Source: Bacillota bacterium
GTDB lineage: Bacteria; Bacillota; Clostridia; Christensenellales; SZUA-584
Assembly (NCBI GenBank): GCA_023397655.1
Contig: JAEWTW010000033.1
Location: 1 to 14,106, forward strand
Direction: 5' to 3'
DNA: 14,106 nt
The translations under genes and the position numbers were made by a program. Each line of letters opens with the position of its first letter. Positions within the stretch are counted from its first letter, which is position 1. This document shows, in pieces, positions 6,295 to 12,925 of the stretch. The notes beneath the pieces are model-generated. The model did not search any database, was not told the origin of the DNA, and worked only from the letters and a program-made list of their open reading frames with translations.

Positions 6295-7770
6295 TCAGCC
6301 GGGGGGCATTGCGGGGACGGTGAGCGTACTCCATGACAGCGCGGGCAGTTCAGCCGTCAGCGTCGCGCCGTCCACATTGATGCGGACGGCGGCAGGCGCA
6401 TCGTCCGGGTTTTGGAGCTGTATGATGAGGCTGCCATTCGGGTTCATAAAGGCGACGGCGTTTTGGCTGACGCCCGCGCTCACATAGCGCGCGCCGGAGG
6501 CGACAAAGTACGAAAAGTGCTTGAACGCGTAGAACATGGGCGTATAGGTGACGCGGGCAGTGGTTTTGTCCACCGTGACGGCGGCATTCTGCGGCCAGGG
6601 GCTGACGGCGTCGATGCTCATGCCCTCCTCGTCCAGCACCATGTTCCAAAGCATGTAGGCGTTTACGCCTCTGTCGAAGTATTCCTTGACCTTGTCCCAA
6701 GTATACCGGCCATAGTTCCAGTCGTTGGGCGGGCGGTCCGGGTTAAAACCTGCTTTCCAATAGAAGTTGCCGCATTCGGTTTCCGTCTGGTAAATCTGTT
6801 TGTCCGGAAACGACTTGCGCGTGGAAGCAACGGATTCGATTCCGTCCCACTGGAAGCCCACCAGCGGCGCGTACCGGCTGACCTTCGGGTCTTCCAGCAG
6901 CAGAGGAAAGAGCGTATAGTCACCGTCCTGAAGCGTGCCCAGCATAATATCTGCGTCCAACTGCCTTTCGGCAAACAGCGGCCCCAGATGATCGGTGATA
7001 AACGTTTTGTATTGTGCCGGTGTCCACAGACAAGTGGGATAATGGCGTTCGATGCAGGGCTCGTTCTGCACGGCCACGGCAAATACGTTAATGCCTTCTG
7101 CGCGGTAGTCTTCCACGAAGCGCGCGAGATAGAGCGCATACGCCTGATAGATTGCCGGGTTGTCCTTCATGCTGCCGCCGTCGAAGGAATGGATGGTTTT
7201 CATCCATGTGGGCGGCGTCCAGGCGGAGCCCCAGACCTGAAGCCCCGGCTGAAAGGACTGGGCCGCTTTGATATACGGGATGAGATATTCTCTGTCCCTT
7301 TCAATGGAGAAGTTGTGCATGTCATAGTCGCCGCCCGTTTCGTTGAGCGTGTAGCGCGATACGGCGTAGTCGCTGGCGCCGATGGGCACACGGCATATGC
7401 TGAACCGGGCTCCCTCAGCGGGATCGAACAGGGCTTTCATTACGCTGCTGCGCGCGTCGGGAGTCAGTACGGACAGCGCTTCCCAACCCTTCTCGTTGAA
7501 AGCGCCGCCAAAACCGGTGATCTCCTGCCCCTGCTGAGTGGTATCGATACTTATGTCGGCGTTGGGCAACGCGCCGGGCGTGAGGGATAACGGCTCTCTG
7601 GCTTGCCAGGGCGCGTTTGGCGTTGTGCATACCCAGCTTACTGGTACTTCGGTTTTGGATGTGGCGGCGGGCAGCGGTGCGGTTGGGAGATCGGCGGTTG
7701 TGTCCGCCGTGCCGCAGGCTGCGCACAGCGCCGACAGCACGATCAGAACAGCGGCAGCAATTTTCTTCAT
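6295..7770 (-). CDS. Glycoside hydrolase family 30 (glucosylceramidase-like) lipoprotein
   Basis: A 491-residue extracytoplasmic beta-glycosidase. It starts with a lipoprotein signal peptide (M-K-K, hydrophobic 4-17, probable lipid cysteine at 19 in C-A-A-C) and a Thr/Pro/Ala-rich tether to about 45. The GH30 barrel follows: I-T-G-F-G-G-A-F-N (84-92), the usual N-terminal strand, then R-V-P-I-G-A-S-D-Y and W-G-S-A-W-T-P-P-T-W-M-K (180-191). The acid/base is E237 in V-Q-N-E-P and the nucleophile is probably E330 in Q-T-E-T-E-C-G. The end (about 400-491) is the C-terminal beta-sandwich with A-F-M-N-P-N-G-S. Family members hydrolyse beta-glucosylceramide, beta-1,6-glucans or related beta-glycosides; the substrate here is not set. 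The frame runs open to 8223, but the signal peptide fixes the start at 7770. Ribosome binding is weak (AGGCGGA). Confidence 0.92.
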   Translation of the reverse strand: MKKIAAAVLIVLSALCAACGTADTTADLPTAPLPAATSKTEVPVSWVCTTPNAPWQAREPLSLTPGALPNADISIDTTQQGQEITGFGGAFNEKGWEALSVLTPDARSSVMKALFDPAEGARFSICRVPIGASDYAVSRYTLNETGGDYDMHNFSIERDREYLIPYIKAAQSFQPGLQVWGSAWTPPTWMKTIHSFDGGSMKDNPAIYQAYALYLARFVEDYRAEGINVFAVAVQNEPCIERHYPTCLWTPAQYKTFITDHLGPLFAERQLDADIMLGTLQDGDYTLFPLLLEDPKVSRYAPLVGFQWDGIESVASTRKSFPDKQIYQTETECGNFYWKAGFNPDRPPNDWNYGRYTWDKVKEYFDRGVNAYMLWNMVLDEEGMSIDAVSPWPQNAAVTVDKTTARVTYTPMFYAFKHFSYFVASGARYVSAGVSQNAVAFMNPNGSLIIQLQNPDDAPAAVRINVDGATLTAELPALSWSTLTVPAMPPG

Positions 7771-7838
7771 CGTGATATCCGCCTTTTGGTGGTTTGAGAA
7801 AATGATACCGCCTGACGGCCTCCGGTTTGAAGAGATAA

Positions 7839-7847
7839 ATTTTACCA
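7839..7847 (-). promoter_or_regulatory. Candidate extended -10 promoter of the GH30 gene
   Basis: On the minus strand the sequence is TGgTAAAAT, with the hexamer at 7839-7844. No convincing -35 lies 16-18 bases upstream. It is about 70 bases before the start codon, downstream of the glf terminator. Confidence 0.35.
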
Positions 7848-7904
7848 CATCAAGTTCATTTTTTACCTTTATTGAGAATTGGGGAAGGAGGAGGCCCAAG
7901 CGCA

Positions 7905-7934
7905 TTAAAAAACCGCCGGACAGAAGCCCGGCGG
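7905..7934 (-). terminator. Intrinsic terminator of glf
   Basis: On the minus strand a CCGCCGG arm (7934-7928) pairs with CCGGCGG (7919-7913), followed by six T. It begins 30 bases after the glf stop codon. The stem and tail closely resemble the GH30 terminator at 6183-6215. Confidence 0.88.
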
Positions 7935-7963
7935 GTAATGAGAGCAGATTGATCACAAACGGT

Positions 7964-9061
7964 TCAGCCCAGCTCCTGCTGCGCCAGCTTGAGTGCGTTT
8001 GCGATGGTTTTGTCCATGTCGTCGTAGCGGTACTGCGCGAGGCGGCCGCCGAACAGCACGTGCTGTTCTTTGTCGGCCAGCGCCTGATACTGCGCGAATA
8101 TGCGCTGATTGTCGTCGTCGTTGACGGGATAGTACGGCTCGCTGCCCGGCGTCCACTCCAGCGGATATTCCCATGTGACATGCGTGACATCCTGCGTGCC
8201 GAACTCGAAGTGCTTGTGCTCAATGACGCGCGTGAAGGGCGTTTCGGCGTCGGTGTAGTTCATCACCGCGACACCCTGATGGTTGTCCGTCTCAAACCGC
8301 TGCGTCTCAAAGCGCAGGCTGCGGTACGCCAGCGGCCCGTGCACGCCCTCGAAGTATGCGTCGATGGGGCCGGTGTACAGGATTCGGTTGGCGAGGCTGC
8401 CGAGGCGGTCGCGGTGCTCGTTGAAGTCGGTGCCGAGCTCCACGTCGCAGCCGGACAGCATCTTCTCGATGATGGGGGTGTACCCGCCGACGGGGATGCC
8501 CTGATAAGGGTCGGAGAAGTAGTTGTTGTCGAACGTGTAGCGCACGGGCAGGCGGCGGATGATGAACGGCGGCAGTGCGCGGCAGTCGCGGCCCCACTGC
8601 TTTTCGGTGTAGCCCTTGATCAGCTTTTCGTATATGTCCCGCCCCACCAGCGATATGGCCTGTTCCTCGAGGTTTTGCGGCTCGCCCGTAACTTCCGCGC
8701 GCTGCGAGGCGATCTTGTCCTTCGCCTGCTGCGGCGTGACCACGCCCCACATCTGGCTGAACGTATTCATATTGAACGGCAGACTGTAGAGCTCACCGTG
8801 AAAGTTGGCGACGGGGGAATTCACGTAATGGTTGAACACGGCGAACTGACGGATGTAGCTCCACACCGGCTCCGAAGAGGTGTGGAATATGTGCGCGCCG
8901 TAGCGGTGGATGCGGATACCGTCCTGCTCGTTGCAGTAGATGTTGCCGCCGATGTGATCGCGCTTTTCGACCACCAGGCAGCGTTTGCCCCGGCGCGTGG
9001 CTTCACAGGCGAACGTCGCGCCGAAAAGGCCGCTGCCGACGATGAGATAATCGTATTTCAT
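7964..9061 (-). CDS. glf: UDP-galactopyranose mutase
   Basis: A 365-residue FAD-dependent enzyme that converts UDP-galactopyranose to UDP-galactofuranose, the donor for galactofuranose-containing surface polysaccharides. The N-terminal FAD site is clear: D-Y-L-I-V-G-S-G-L-F-G-A (4-15) and E-K-R-D-H-I-G-G-N (32-40). Y-G-A-H-I-F-H-T (54-61) and Y-T-E-K-Q-W (151-156) are diagnostic of the family's flavin and substrate regions, and N-N-Y-F-S-D-P-Y (179-186) contributes to the uridine or diphosphate site. V-L-F-G-G-R-L-A-Q-Y-R-Y-D-D-M-D near the end is the conserved C-terminal FAD contact. Length is typical. The start at 9061 has AAAGGA upstream. It has its own promoter and a terminator just downstream. 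No galactofuranosyltransferase or polysaccharide cluster is in the window. Confidence 0.97.
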   Translation of the reverse strand: MKYDYLIVGSGLFGATFACEATRRGKRCLVVEKRDHIGGNIYCNEQDGIRIHRYGAHIFHTSSEPVWSYIRQFAVFNHYVNSPVANFHGELYSLPFNMNTFSQMWGVVTPQQAKDKIASQRAEVTGEPQNLEEQAISLVGRDIYEKLIKGYTEKQWGRDCRALPPFIIRRLPVRYTFDNNYFSDPYQGIPVGGYTPIIEKMLSGCDVELGTDFNEHRDRLGSLANRILYTGPIDAYFEGVHGPLAYRSLRFETQRFETDNHQGVAVMNYTDAETPFTRVIEHKHFEFGTQDVTHVTWEYPLEWTPGSEPYYPVNDDDNQRIFAQYQALADKEQHVLFGGRLAQYRYDDMDKTIANALKLAQQELG

Positions 9062-9111
9062 GTATATTCCTTTGCTGTGGATTGGGCAAGAAGACCCGGT
9101 TGTCCCCGAAC

Positions 9112-9140
9112 ATTTTAGCATCGGGGGAGCGTTAAGGCAA
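9112..9140 (-). promoter_or_regulatory. Candidate glf promoter with a flanking inverted repeat
   Basis: On the minus strand the -35 is TTGCCT (9135-9140), with a 17-base spacer and a -10 of TAAAAT (9112-9117). A perfect 6-bp inverted repeat, CCCCGA (9104-9109) / TCGGGG (9121-9126), brackets the -10. It could be an operator or just a hairpin in a GC-rich gap after sorC. Confidence 0.5.
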
Positions 9141-9150
9141 GGCCGAGGGC

Positions 9151-10116
9151 TTAGTAGCCGCCCAGCAGCAGGTTGGCGGTGGGCAGGTCGGTGATCAACG
9201 CGTCCAGCCAGCGGCCGTTGAGAGCGGCCCGGATGACGGGCACTTTGGCGTCTCCCACGGCGACGCCAATGGCGTGCCGCGCGTTGCTGCGCGTTTTGCT
9301 GATGTCGCCTGAAACGATCTGGTTGGATACGGGGTGGTCGATCAGCTTGCCCTGCGCATCGATGAAGTGCAGCGCAATGTCTCCCACCGCGCCGGCATTT
9401 TCCAGCTCCGCGATGATGTCCCGGGATATGTACCCTTCGCGGACCATGGTGGACTGGTGCAGCGCGCCGATGCCGAATATGGCGATATCCGCATGCTCCG
9501 ACAGCTCGATCGTTTTGTGGATCATCGGGTTGTTCAGCAGCAGCTGCTTTTCCTCGCGACCGCCCACGAAGGCGGGAACATGCAGCAGCGAGCAACGTGC
9601 ACTGAGCGACTGCGCCAGATTGGCGGCGAGCTGGTTGCTGAGCACGGTGGGGTTCGCCCCCAGACCGCCGACGAGCGGCACGACCATCGCGTCCGGCATG
9701 TTCATCGGCAGTATCGCGTCCACCACGGCGGCGAGCGTTTTACCCCATGCGAGGCCGATACAGGAATCCGGCTCCATGACGGAGATCAGGTAATGGGCGG
9801 CGGCCAGTGCGCACTGCGCCAGCGTCTGACCGTCCGGCATCGGCTTGATCACCTTGGCGCTGCGTATGCTGAATTTGGACTTGAGCTTCTCTTCAACCTC
9901 ACCGATGCCCGACGAGATGGTGCTGACGTCGATACGCACGATGCCGGCATCCTCCGCGCGCTGCAGCAGCTTGGACACCCACGGGCGGGACACGCCCAGA
10001 CGTTTGGCGATCTGCTCCTGCGTGAGGTGGTAGATGTAATAAAGCTCCGCGGCGAGCACCACCTTCTGCATCTGTCCCGATACATCGTTTTTATCAAGAT
10101 CCTTAGGCTCCGGCAT
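9151..10116 (-). CDS. SorC-family sugar-binding transcriptional regulator
   Basis: A 321-residue regulator of the SorC group, which binds phosphorylated sugars or polyols and controls their catabolic genes. The N-terminal helix-turn-helix is visible at about 20-58: Y-Y-I-Y-H-L-T-Q-E-Q-I-A-K-R-L-G-V-S-R-P-W-V-S-K-L-L, with recognition helix near 43-52. The rest is the sugar-phosphate domain, with G-L-A-W-G-K-T-L (121-128), P-L-V-G-G-L-G (147-153), L-H-V-P-A-F-V (178-184), and I-F-G-I-G-A (213-218). The start has GAGG upstream. It lies downstream of the FGGY kinase on the same strand, separated by 129 bases that contain a hairpin just before the ribosome binding site. Probable target is the kinase unit and possibly its own promoter, by analogy with the family. 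Confidence 0.95.
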   Translation of the reverse strand: MPEPKDLDKNDVSGQMQKVVLAAELYYIYHLTQEQIAKRLGVSRPWVSKLLQRAEDAGIVRIDVSTISSGIGEVEEKLKSKFSIRSAKVIKPMPDGQTLAQCALAAAHYLISVMEPDSCIGLAWGKTLAAVVDAILPMNMPDAMVVPLVGGLGANPTVLSNQLAANLAQSLSARCSLLHVPAFVGGREEKQLLLNNPMIHKTIELSEHADIAIFGIGALHQSTMVREGYISRDIIAELENAGAVGDIALHFIDAQGKLIDHPVSNQIVSGDISKTRSNARHAIGVAVGDAKVPVIRAALNGRWLDALITDLPTANLLLGGY

Positions 10117-10133
10117 ACAAACCTCGCTTAAAA

Positions 10134-10156
10134 GCCGCCGGCCTCGTATCGGCGGC
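10134..10156 (-). terminator. GC-rich hairpin followed by TTTT in the sorC leader
   Basis: On the minus strand GCCGCCG (10156-10150) pairs with CGGCGGC (10140-10134) around a 9-base loop, followed by TTTT then AAGCGAGG, the sorC ribosome binding site. It resembles a weak terminator or attenuator that limits read-through from the kinase gene into sorC. The T-run is short, so the function is uncertain. Confidence 0.45.
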
Positions 10157-10175
10157 GGCGTTGTCAGTTGCTTTT

Positions 10176-10204
10176 ATGATACACCAACGGAAGGCGTTAT
10201 ACAA
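10176..10204 (-). promoter_or_regulatory. Candidate sorC promoter in the kinase-sorC gap
   Basis: On the minus strand the -35 is TTGTAT (10199-10204), with a 17-base spacer and a -10 of TATCAT (10176-10181, five of six consensus). It is placed upstream of the leader hairpin. A second, weaker pair further up is TTGACG with CATATG 17 bases apart, near 10222-10250. Both are only matches by eye. Confidence 0.35.
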
Positions 10205-10245
10205 CTCAGCGGCGGGTGAGCATATGTGCATAAAAGGATGGAACG

Positions 10246-11667
10246 TCAATTGTCCGGGCTTTGCACGCTGGCGTAAGCGGCAATATAGCGCGCATACTTT
10301 TCGGCATACCGCGCCGTCATCGCCGGGTTCGGGCAAACCATATCATAAGCCTGAGAGGAAAAAAGCGGGCTTTGAACGCCCAGTGCACCCATGCCCAGCA
10401 TGGCCGCGCCCGCCAGCGAGGCGTGCGGCATATCCGCGCAGGCCATGGGTGCGCCGAAAATGTCAGCGGCCATCTGCGTCCAATACGCGCTGTGCAGTAT
10501 ACCGCCCGACAGGCGAATCTCCCGCGGTGTACCGGCGTTGGCGCAGAGATTGTCGTAGCACTGGTACAGGTTATACAGCGTGCCCTCCAGCACGGCATGG
10601 TATTTGTCATACTTGTCGTGGCATTCGGACACGCCGCAGAACGATGCGGTGCGCGTATCGTCCCAACCGGGACAGCGCTCGCCGTAAAGGAAGGGCAGGA
10701 AAACGGGCGTATCCTCCGGGCCGCTGCGGAAGCCGCTCTCGATGTCCGTGTAGGCAGCGCCGCCAAAAAGCTGGTCCCGTGCCCAGTCCACACAGTTGCA
10801 GCAGCCGGACGTGGCTGCACCCACCAGCCAGGAAACGGGCGAAATGTAGCACCAGAGGCTGTGATCCTCCGGCAGCACGGGCTTATCCACCGACAGGCGC
10901 AGCGCGCCGCTGGTACCCGCCGAAAACGTCATGATGCCGCTGTCTGCGGCGTTAGCGCCCAGCTGATTGAGTGCGCCGTCGGAAGCGGGCGGTACGACGG
11001 GGATGCCAGCGGGCAGGCCGAGCGCCGCTGCGCCTTCGGCGGACAACTTCTGTGTATCGCCATAGCGGATGAGCCGGGGCAGTGAATCGCGCCCGATGCC
11101 CACATAGCGCAGCACCTCGTCGTCGTAGTCCTGCGCGTGCGTGTTCAGCAGGCCTGAGCCGGAGGCCATGCTGGCGGTGGCGGCATACTCGCCGGTAAGG
11201 CGGAGAAAATTGTACGTCCCCTGTCCCATCGCAACGTGATTGGATAGATCAAAGCCCTGCTGTGCAAGCAGCTTGAGCTTGAAAGCCGGGTAGATGGCGC
11301 TGACCATGCAACCGGTGCGGCGGTAGAACCAGTCGGTAAAAGCCGCGTCACGCCGCAGCTCGGCGCAGATACCGCTTGCGCCCGTATATGGCCACTGAAG
11401 CACGGGGGTAACGGGGCGGTACTGCCGGTCGCACAGCATCACGCTATGCCATGTGCAGGACAGCGAGACGACATCGATGGGTTCATTTTCGCACAGGGCT
11501 TTGCCCAGCGCGGCTGTTTGCGCGAATATGCTGCCGGCGTCCTGCTCCGCCGAACTGCCGCTGTCGAATGTAAAAGGAGCCGTGCGCACTGTGACGCGGC
11601 CCGTCTTCGTGTCGTAAAGCATCGCTTTGGCGGAGGTGGTGCTGGATTCAAGTACCAGTCCTGTCAT
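10246..11667 (-). CDS. FGGY-family carbohydrate kinase
   Basis: A 473-residue sugar kinase of the FGGY family, which phosphorylates sugars, sugar acids or polyols with ATP. The catalytic base is D230 in P-A-S-D-G-A-L-N-Q-L-G. The later F-L-P-F-L-Y-G-E-R-C-P-G-W (323-335), A-V-L-E-G-T-L-Y (358-365), R-L-S-G-G (385-389) and A-G-A-A-M-L-G (419-425) are the conserved ATP-domain motifs. Near the N-terminus the usual D-x-G-T-T-S-x-K reads E-S-S-T-T-S-A-K, with glutamate at 7. This variant looks coherent rather than a decayed gene. The frame extends to 11715, but GGGAG five bases before the ATG at 11667, plus the -10 at 11696, set the start. Substrate is undetermined: gluconate, xylulose or an unusual sugar are all possible. 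It is followed by sorC on the same strand, suggesting a regulated unit. Confidence 0.9.
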   Translation of the reverse strand: MTGLVLESSTTSAKAMLYDTKTGRVTVRTAPFTFDSGSSAEQDAGSIFAQTAALGKALCENEPIDVVSLSCTWHSVMLCDRQYRPVTPVLQWPYTGASGICAELRRDAAFTDWFYRRTGCMVSAIYPAFKLKLLAQQGFDLSNHVAMGQGTYNFLRLTGEYAATASMASGSGLLNTHAQDYDDEVLRYVGIGRDSLPRLIRYGDTQKLSAEGAAALGLPAGIPVVPPASDGALNQLGANAADSGIMTFSAGTSGALRLSVDKPVLPEDHSLWCYISPVSWLVGAATSGCCNCVDWARDQLFGGAAYTDIESGFRSGPEDTPVFLPFLYGERCPGWDDTRTASFCGVSECHDKYDKYHAVLEGTLYNLYQCYDNLCANAGTPREIRLSGGILHSAYWTQMAADIFGAPMACADMPHASLAGAAMLGMGALGVQSPLFSSQAYDMVCPNPAMTARYAEKYARYIAAYASVQSPDN

Positions 11668-11695
11668 AGGCTCTCCCTGCTCATGTGATGCTTTG

Positions 11696-11725
11696 ATTAT
11701 AGCGCCTTTGGGCATGGTTCTTCAA
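11696..11725 (-). promoter_or_regulatory. Promoter of the FGGY kinase gene
   Basis: On the minus strand the -35 is TTGAAG (11720-11725) and the -10 a perfect TATAAT (11696-11701), with an 18-base spacer. The start codon is about 29 bases downstream of the -10. Confidence 0.65.
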
Positions 11726-11733
11726 TAAAGAAC
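11717..11733. promoter_or_regulatory. Candidate operator, perfect inverted repeat over the kinase -35
   Basis: GTTCTT (11717-11722) and AAGAAC (11728-11733) form a perfect 6-bp inverted repeat with a 5-base centre, lying across the -35 box of the kinase promoter. A dyad in this place is what a repressor such as the neighbouring SorC protein could bind. No second copy was seen near sorC itself. Confidence 0.4.
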
Positions 11734-11739
11734 GGACGG

Positions 11740-11783
11740 GCTATGTGAATAAACAAGGCTTCCTCATCTGAGAAAGCCTTGTT
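11740..11783 (-). terminator. Intrinsic terminator after nspC
   Basis: On the minus strand AACAAGGCTT (11783-11774) pairs with AAGCCTTGTT (11761-11752), a perfect 10-bp stem around a 12-base centre that can add a few more pairs. A T-rich tail follows (TTGTTTATTC). It begins 12 bases after the nspC stop codon. Confidence 0.75.
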
Positions 11784-11794
11784 GGTTGGCGTCG

Positions 11795-12925
11795 TTACGA
11801 AAGCCGTTGCTTGAAGTCTTCGTAACCGAAGGTTTTGACGATGCGCGTTTCACCGCTATGTCCGCGCACCGCGATGGCGGGCAGCGGCATTCCGTTGAAC
11901 GTGTTGTTCTTGACCATCGTGTAGATGGCCATGTCGCAAAAGGCCAGCCGGTCACCCGGCTTCAAAGGCTCGTCGAACGAATAGTCATCGATCACGTCGC
12001 CCGCGAGGCAGGTGGGCCCGGCAAGGCGGTACGTGTACGGCTTCTCGCCCGGCTGCCCCGCGTCCATCAGCGGGGGGCGGTATGGCATCTCGATCACGTC
12101 GGGCATGTGGCACGACGCGGATGTGTCGAGTATCGCGATGTTGAAGCTGTTGTGCACCACATCCAGCACGGTGGTCACCAGCCATCCGGCGTTGAGCGCG
12201 ACGGCTTCGCCCGGCTCAATATAGACCTGCACATCGTATGTATCCCGTATGCGGATCAGCTCACTCACCAGCGTTTCCACGTCGTAATCCGCGCGCGTCA
12301 CATGGTGTCCGCCGCCCAGATTGATCCACTTCATCTGGTGAAAATACACCCCGAACTTCTCTTCCGCCGCGCGCAGCGTCGTCACCAGCGCGTCCGCGTT
12401 CTGCTCGCACAGCGTGTGCATGTGCAGGCCGGTGATGCCGTCCAGCATCTCCGGCTCAAACTGTCCGATGGTGATACCCAGCCGTGAGCCGGGTGAGCAC
12501 GGGTCGTATATCGCGTGATCCTGCGTGGAGCACTCCGGGTTGATGCGTAGGCCGCATTCGCAGCCCGCGTCCAGCGCCTGCTGCCCAAAGCGCCGCCACT
12601 GGTCAAACGAGTTGAACACGATGTGACCGCAGATGCTTGTGAGTTCCGCAAAATCCGCTTCCTTGTACGCGGGGGAGTAGACGTGCGTTTCGCCGCCGAA
12701 ATGCTCTGCGCCCAGCTTTGCTTCAAACAGCCCGCTTGCCGTTGTGCCCGAGAGGTATTCGCTCATCAGCGGATACAGGCTGAACATCGAAAAAGCTTTC
12801 TGCGCCAGCAGCACCTTGCAGCCGCTGCGCTCCGTCACGCTTTTCAGCAGCGTCAGATTTTCGATCAGCTTCGCCTCATCCACCACGTAGCAGGGCGTGG
12901 GCAGCTCGTGCATCCAGCGTTCCAT
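11795..12925 (-). CDS. nspC: Carboxynorspermidine (carboxyspermidine) decarboxylase
   Basis: A 376-residue PLP-dependent decarboxylase of the alanine-racemase-like fold. It removes CO2 from carboxyspermidine or carboxynorspermidine, the last step of the alternative route to spermidine or norspermidine. P-T-P-C-Y-V-V-D (9-16) opens the barrel. The PLP lysine is K43 in A-Q-K-A-F-S-M-F, matching the NspC form of this motif. G-L-H-M-H-T-L-C (166-173), N-L-G-G-G-H-H (202-208) and E-P-G-E (237-240) bind PLP phosphate and substrate. C306 in C-L-A-G-D and D331 (D-M-A-I-Y) belong to the second subunit face. The start ATG overlaps the stop of the preceding dehydrogenase gene by one base (TGATG), so coupled translation is likely, which also explains the weak ribosome binding site. 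A strong terminator follows. Confidence 0.94.
   Translation of the reverse strand: MERWMHELPTPCYVVDEAKLIENLTLLKSVTERSGCKVLLAQKAFSMFSLYPLMSEYLSGTTASGLFEAKLGAEHFGGETHVYSPAYKEADFAELTSICGHIVFNSFDQWRRFGQQALDAGCECGLRINPECSTQDHAIYDPCSPGSRLGITIGQFEPEMLDGITGLHMHTLCEQNADALVTTLRAAEEKFGVYFHQMKWINLGGGHHVTRADYDVETLVSELIRIRDTYDVQVYIEPGEAVALNAGWLVTTVLDVVHNSFNIAILDTSASCHMPDVIEMPYRPPLMDAGQPGEKPYTYRLAGPTCLAGDVIDDYSFDEPLKPGDRLAFCDMAIYTMVKNNTFNGMPLPAIAVRGHSGETRIVKTFGYEDFKQRLS

Noticed and set aside
6412..7590. A 392-codon plus-strand frame antisense to the GH30 gene
   Set aside because: Shadow of the GH30 coding frame; no recognisable domain and no start signals.
5465..7818. A 14-bp identical string, ATACCGCCTGACGG, at 5465-5478 and 7805-7818
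   Set aside because: One copy is inside lipoprotein codons and the other is intergenic. A single 14-mer match in a window of this size is not far from chance, and the flanks differ.
7771..8223. The GH30 frame stays open 151 codons upstream, into glf
   Set aside because: The signal peptide with M-K-K at 7770 marks the true N-terminus, and the upstream part runs through the glf terminator and glf coding sequence.
7538..9118. A 526-codon open frame on the plus strand, antisense to glf and the start of the GH30 gene
   Set aside because: It mirrors the codon structure of glf on the opposite strand and has no ribosome binding site. Its composition is Arg/His/Val rich as expected for antisense of GC-rich genes, whereas glf has all family motifs.
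10161..11085. Plus-strand frames of 257 and 274 codons antisense to the FGGY kinase
   Set aside because: Arg/Pro/Cys-rich low-complexity translation typical of antisense frames; the kinase motifs are on the other strand.
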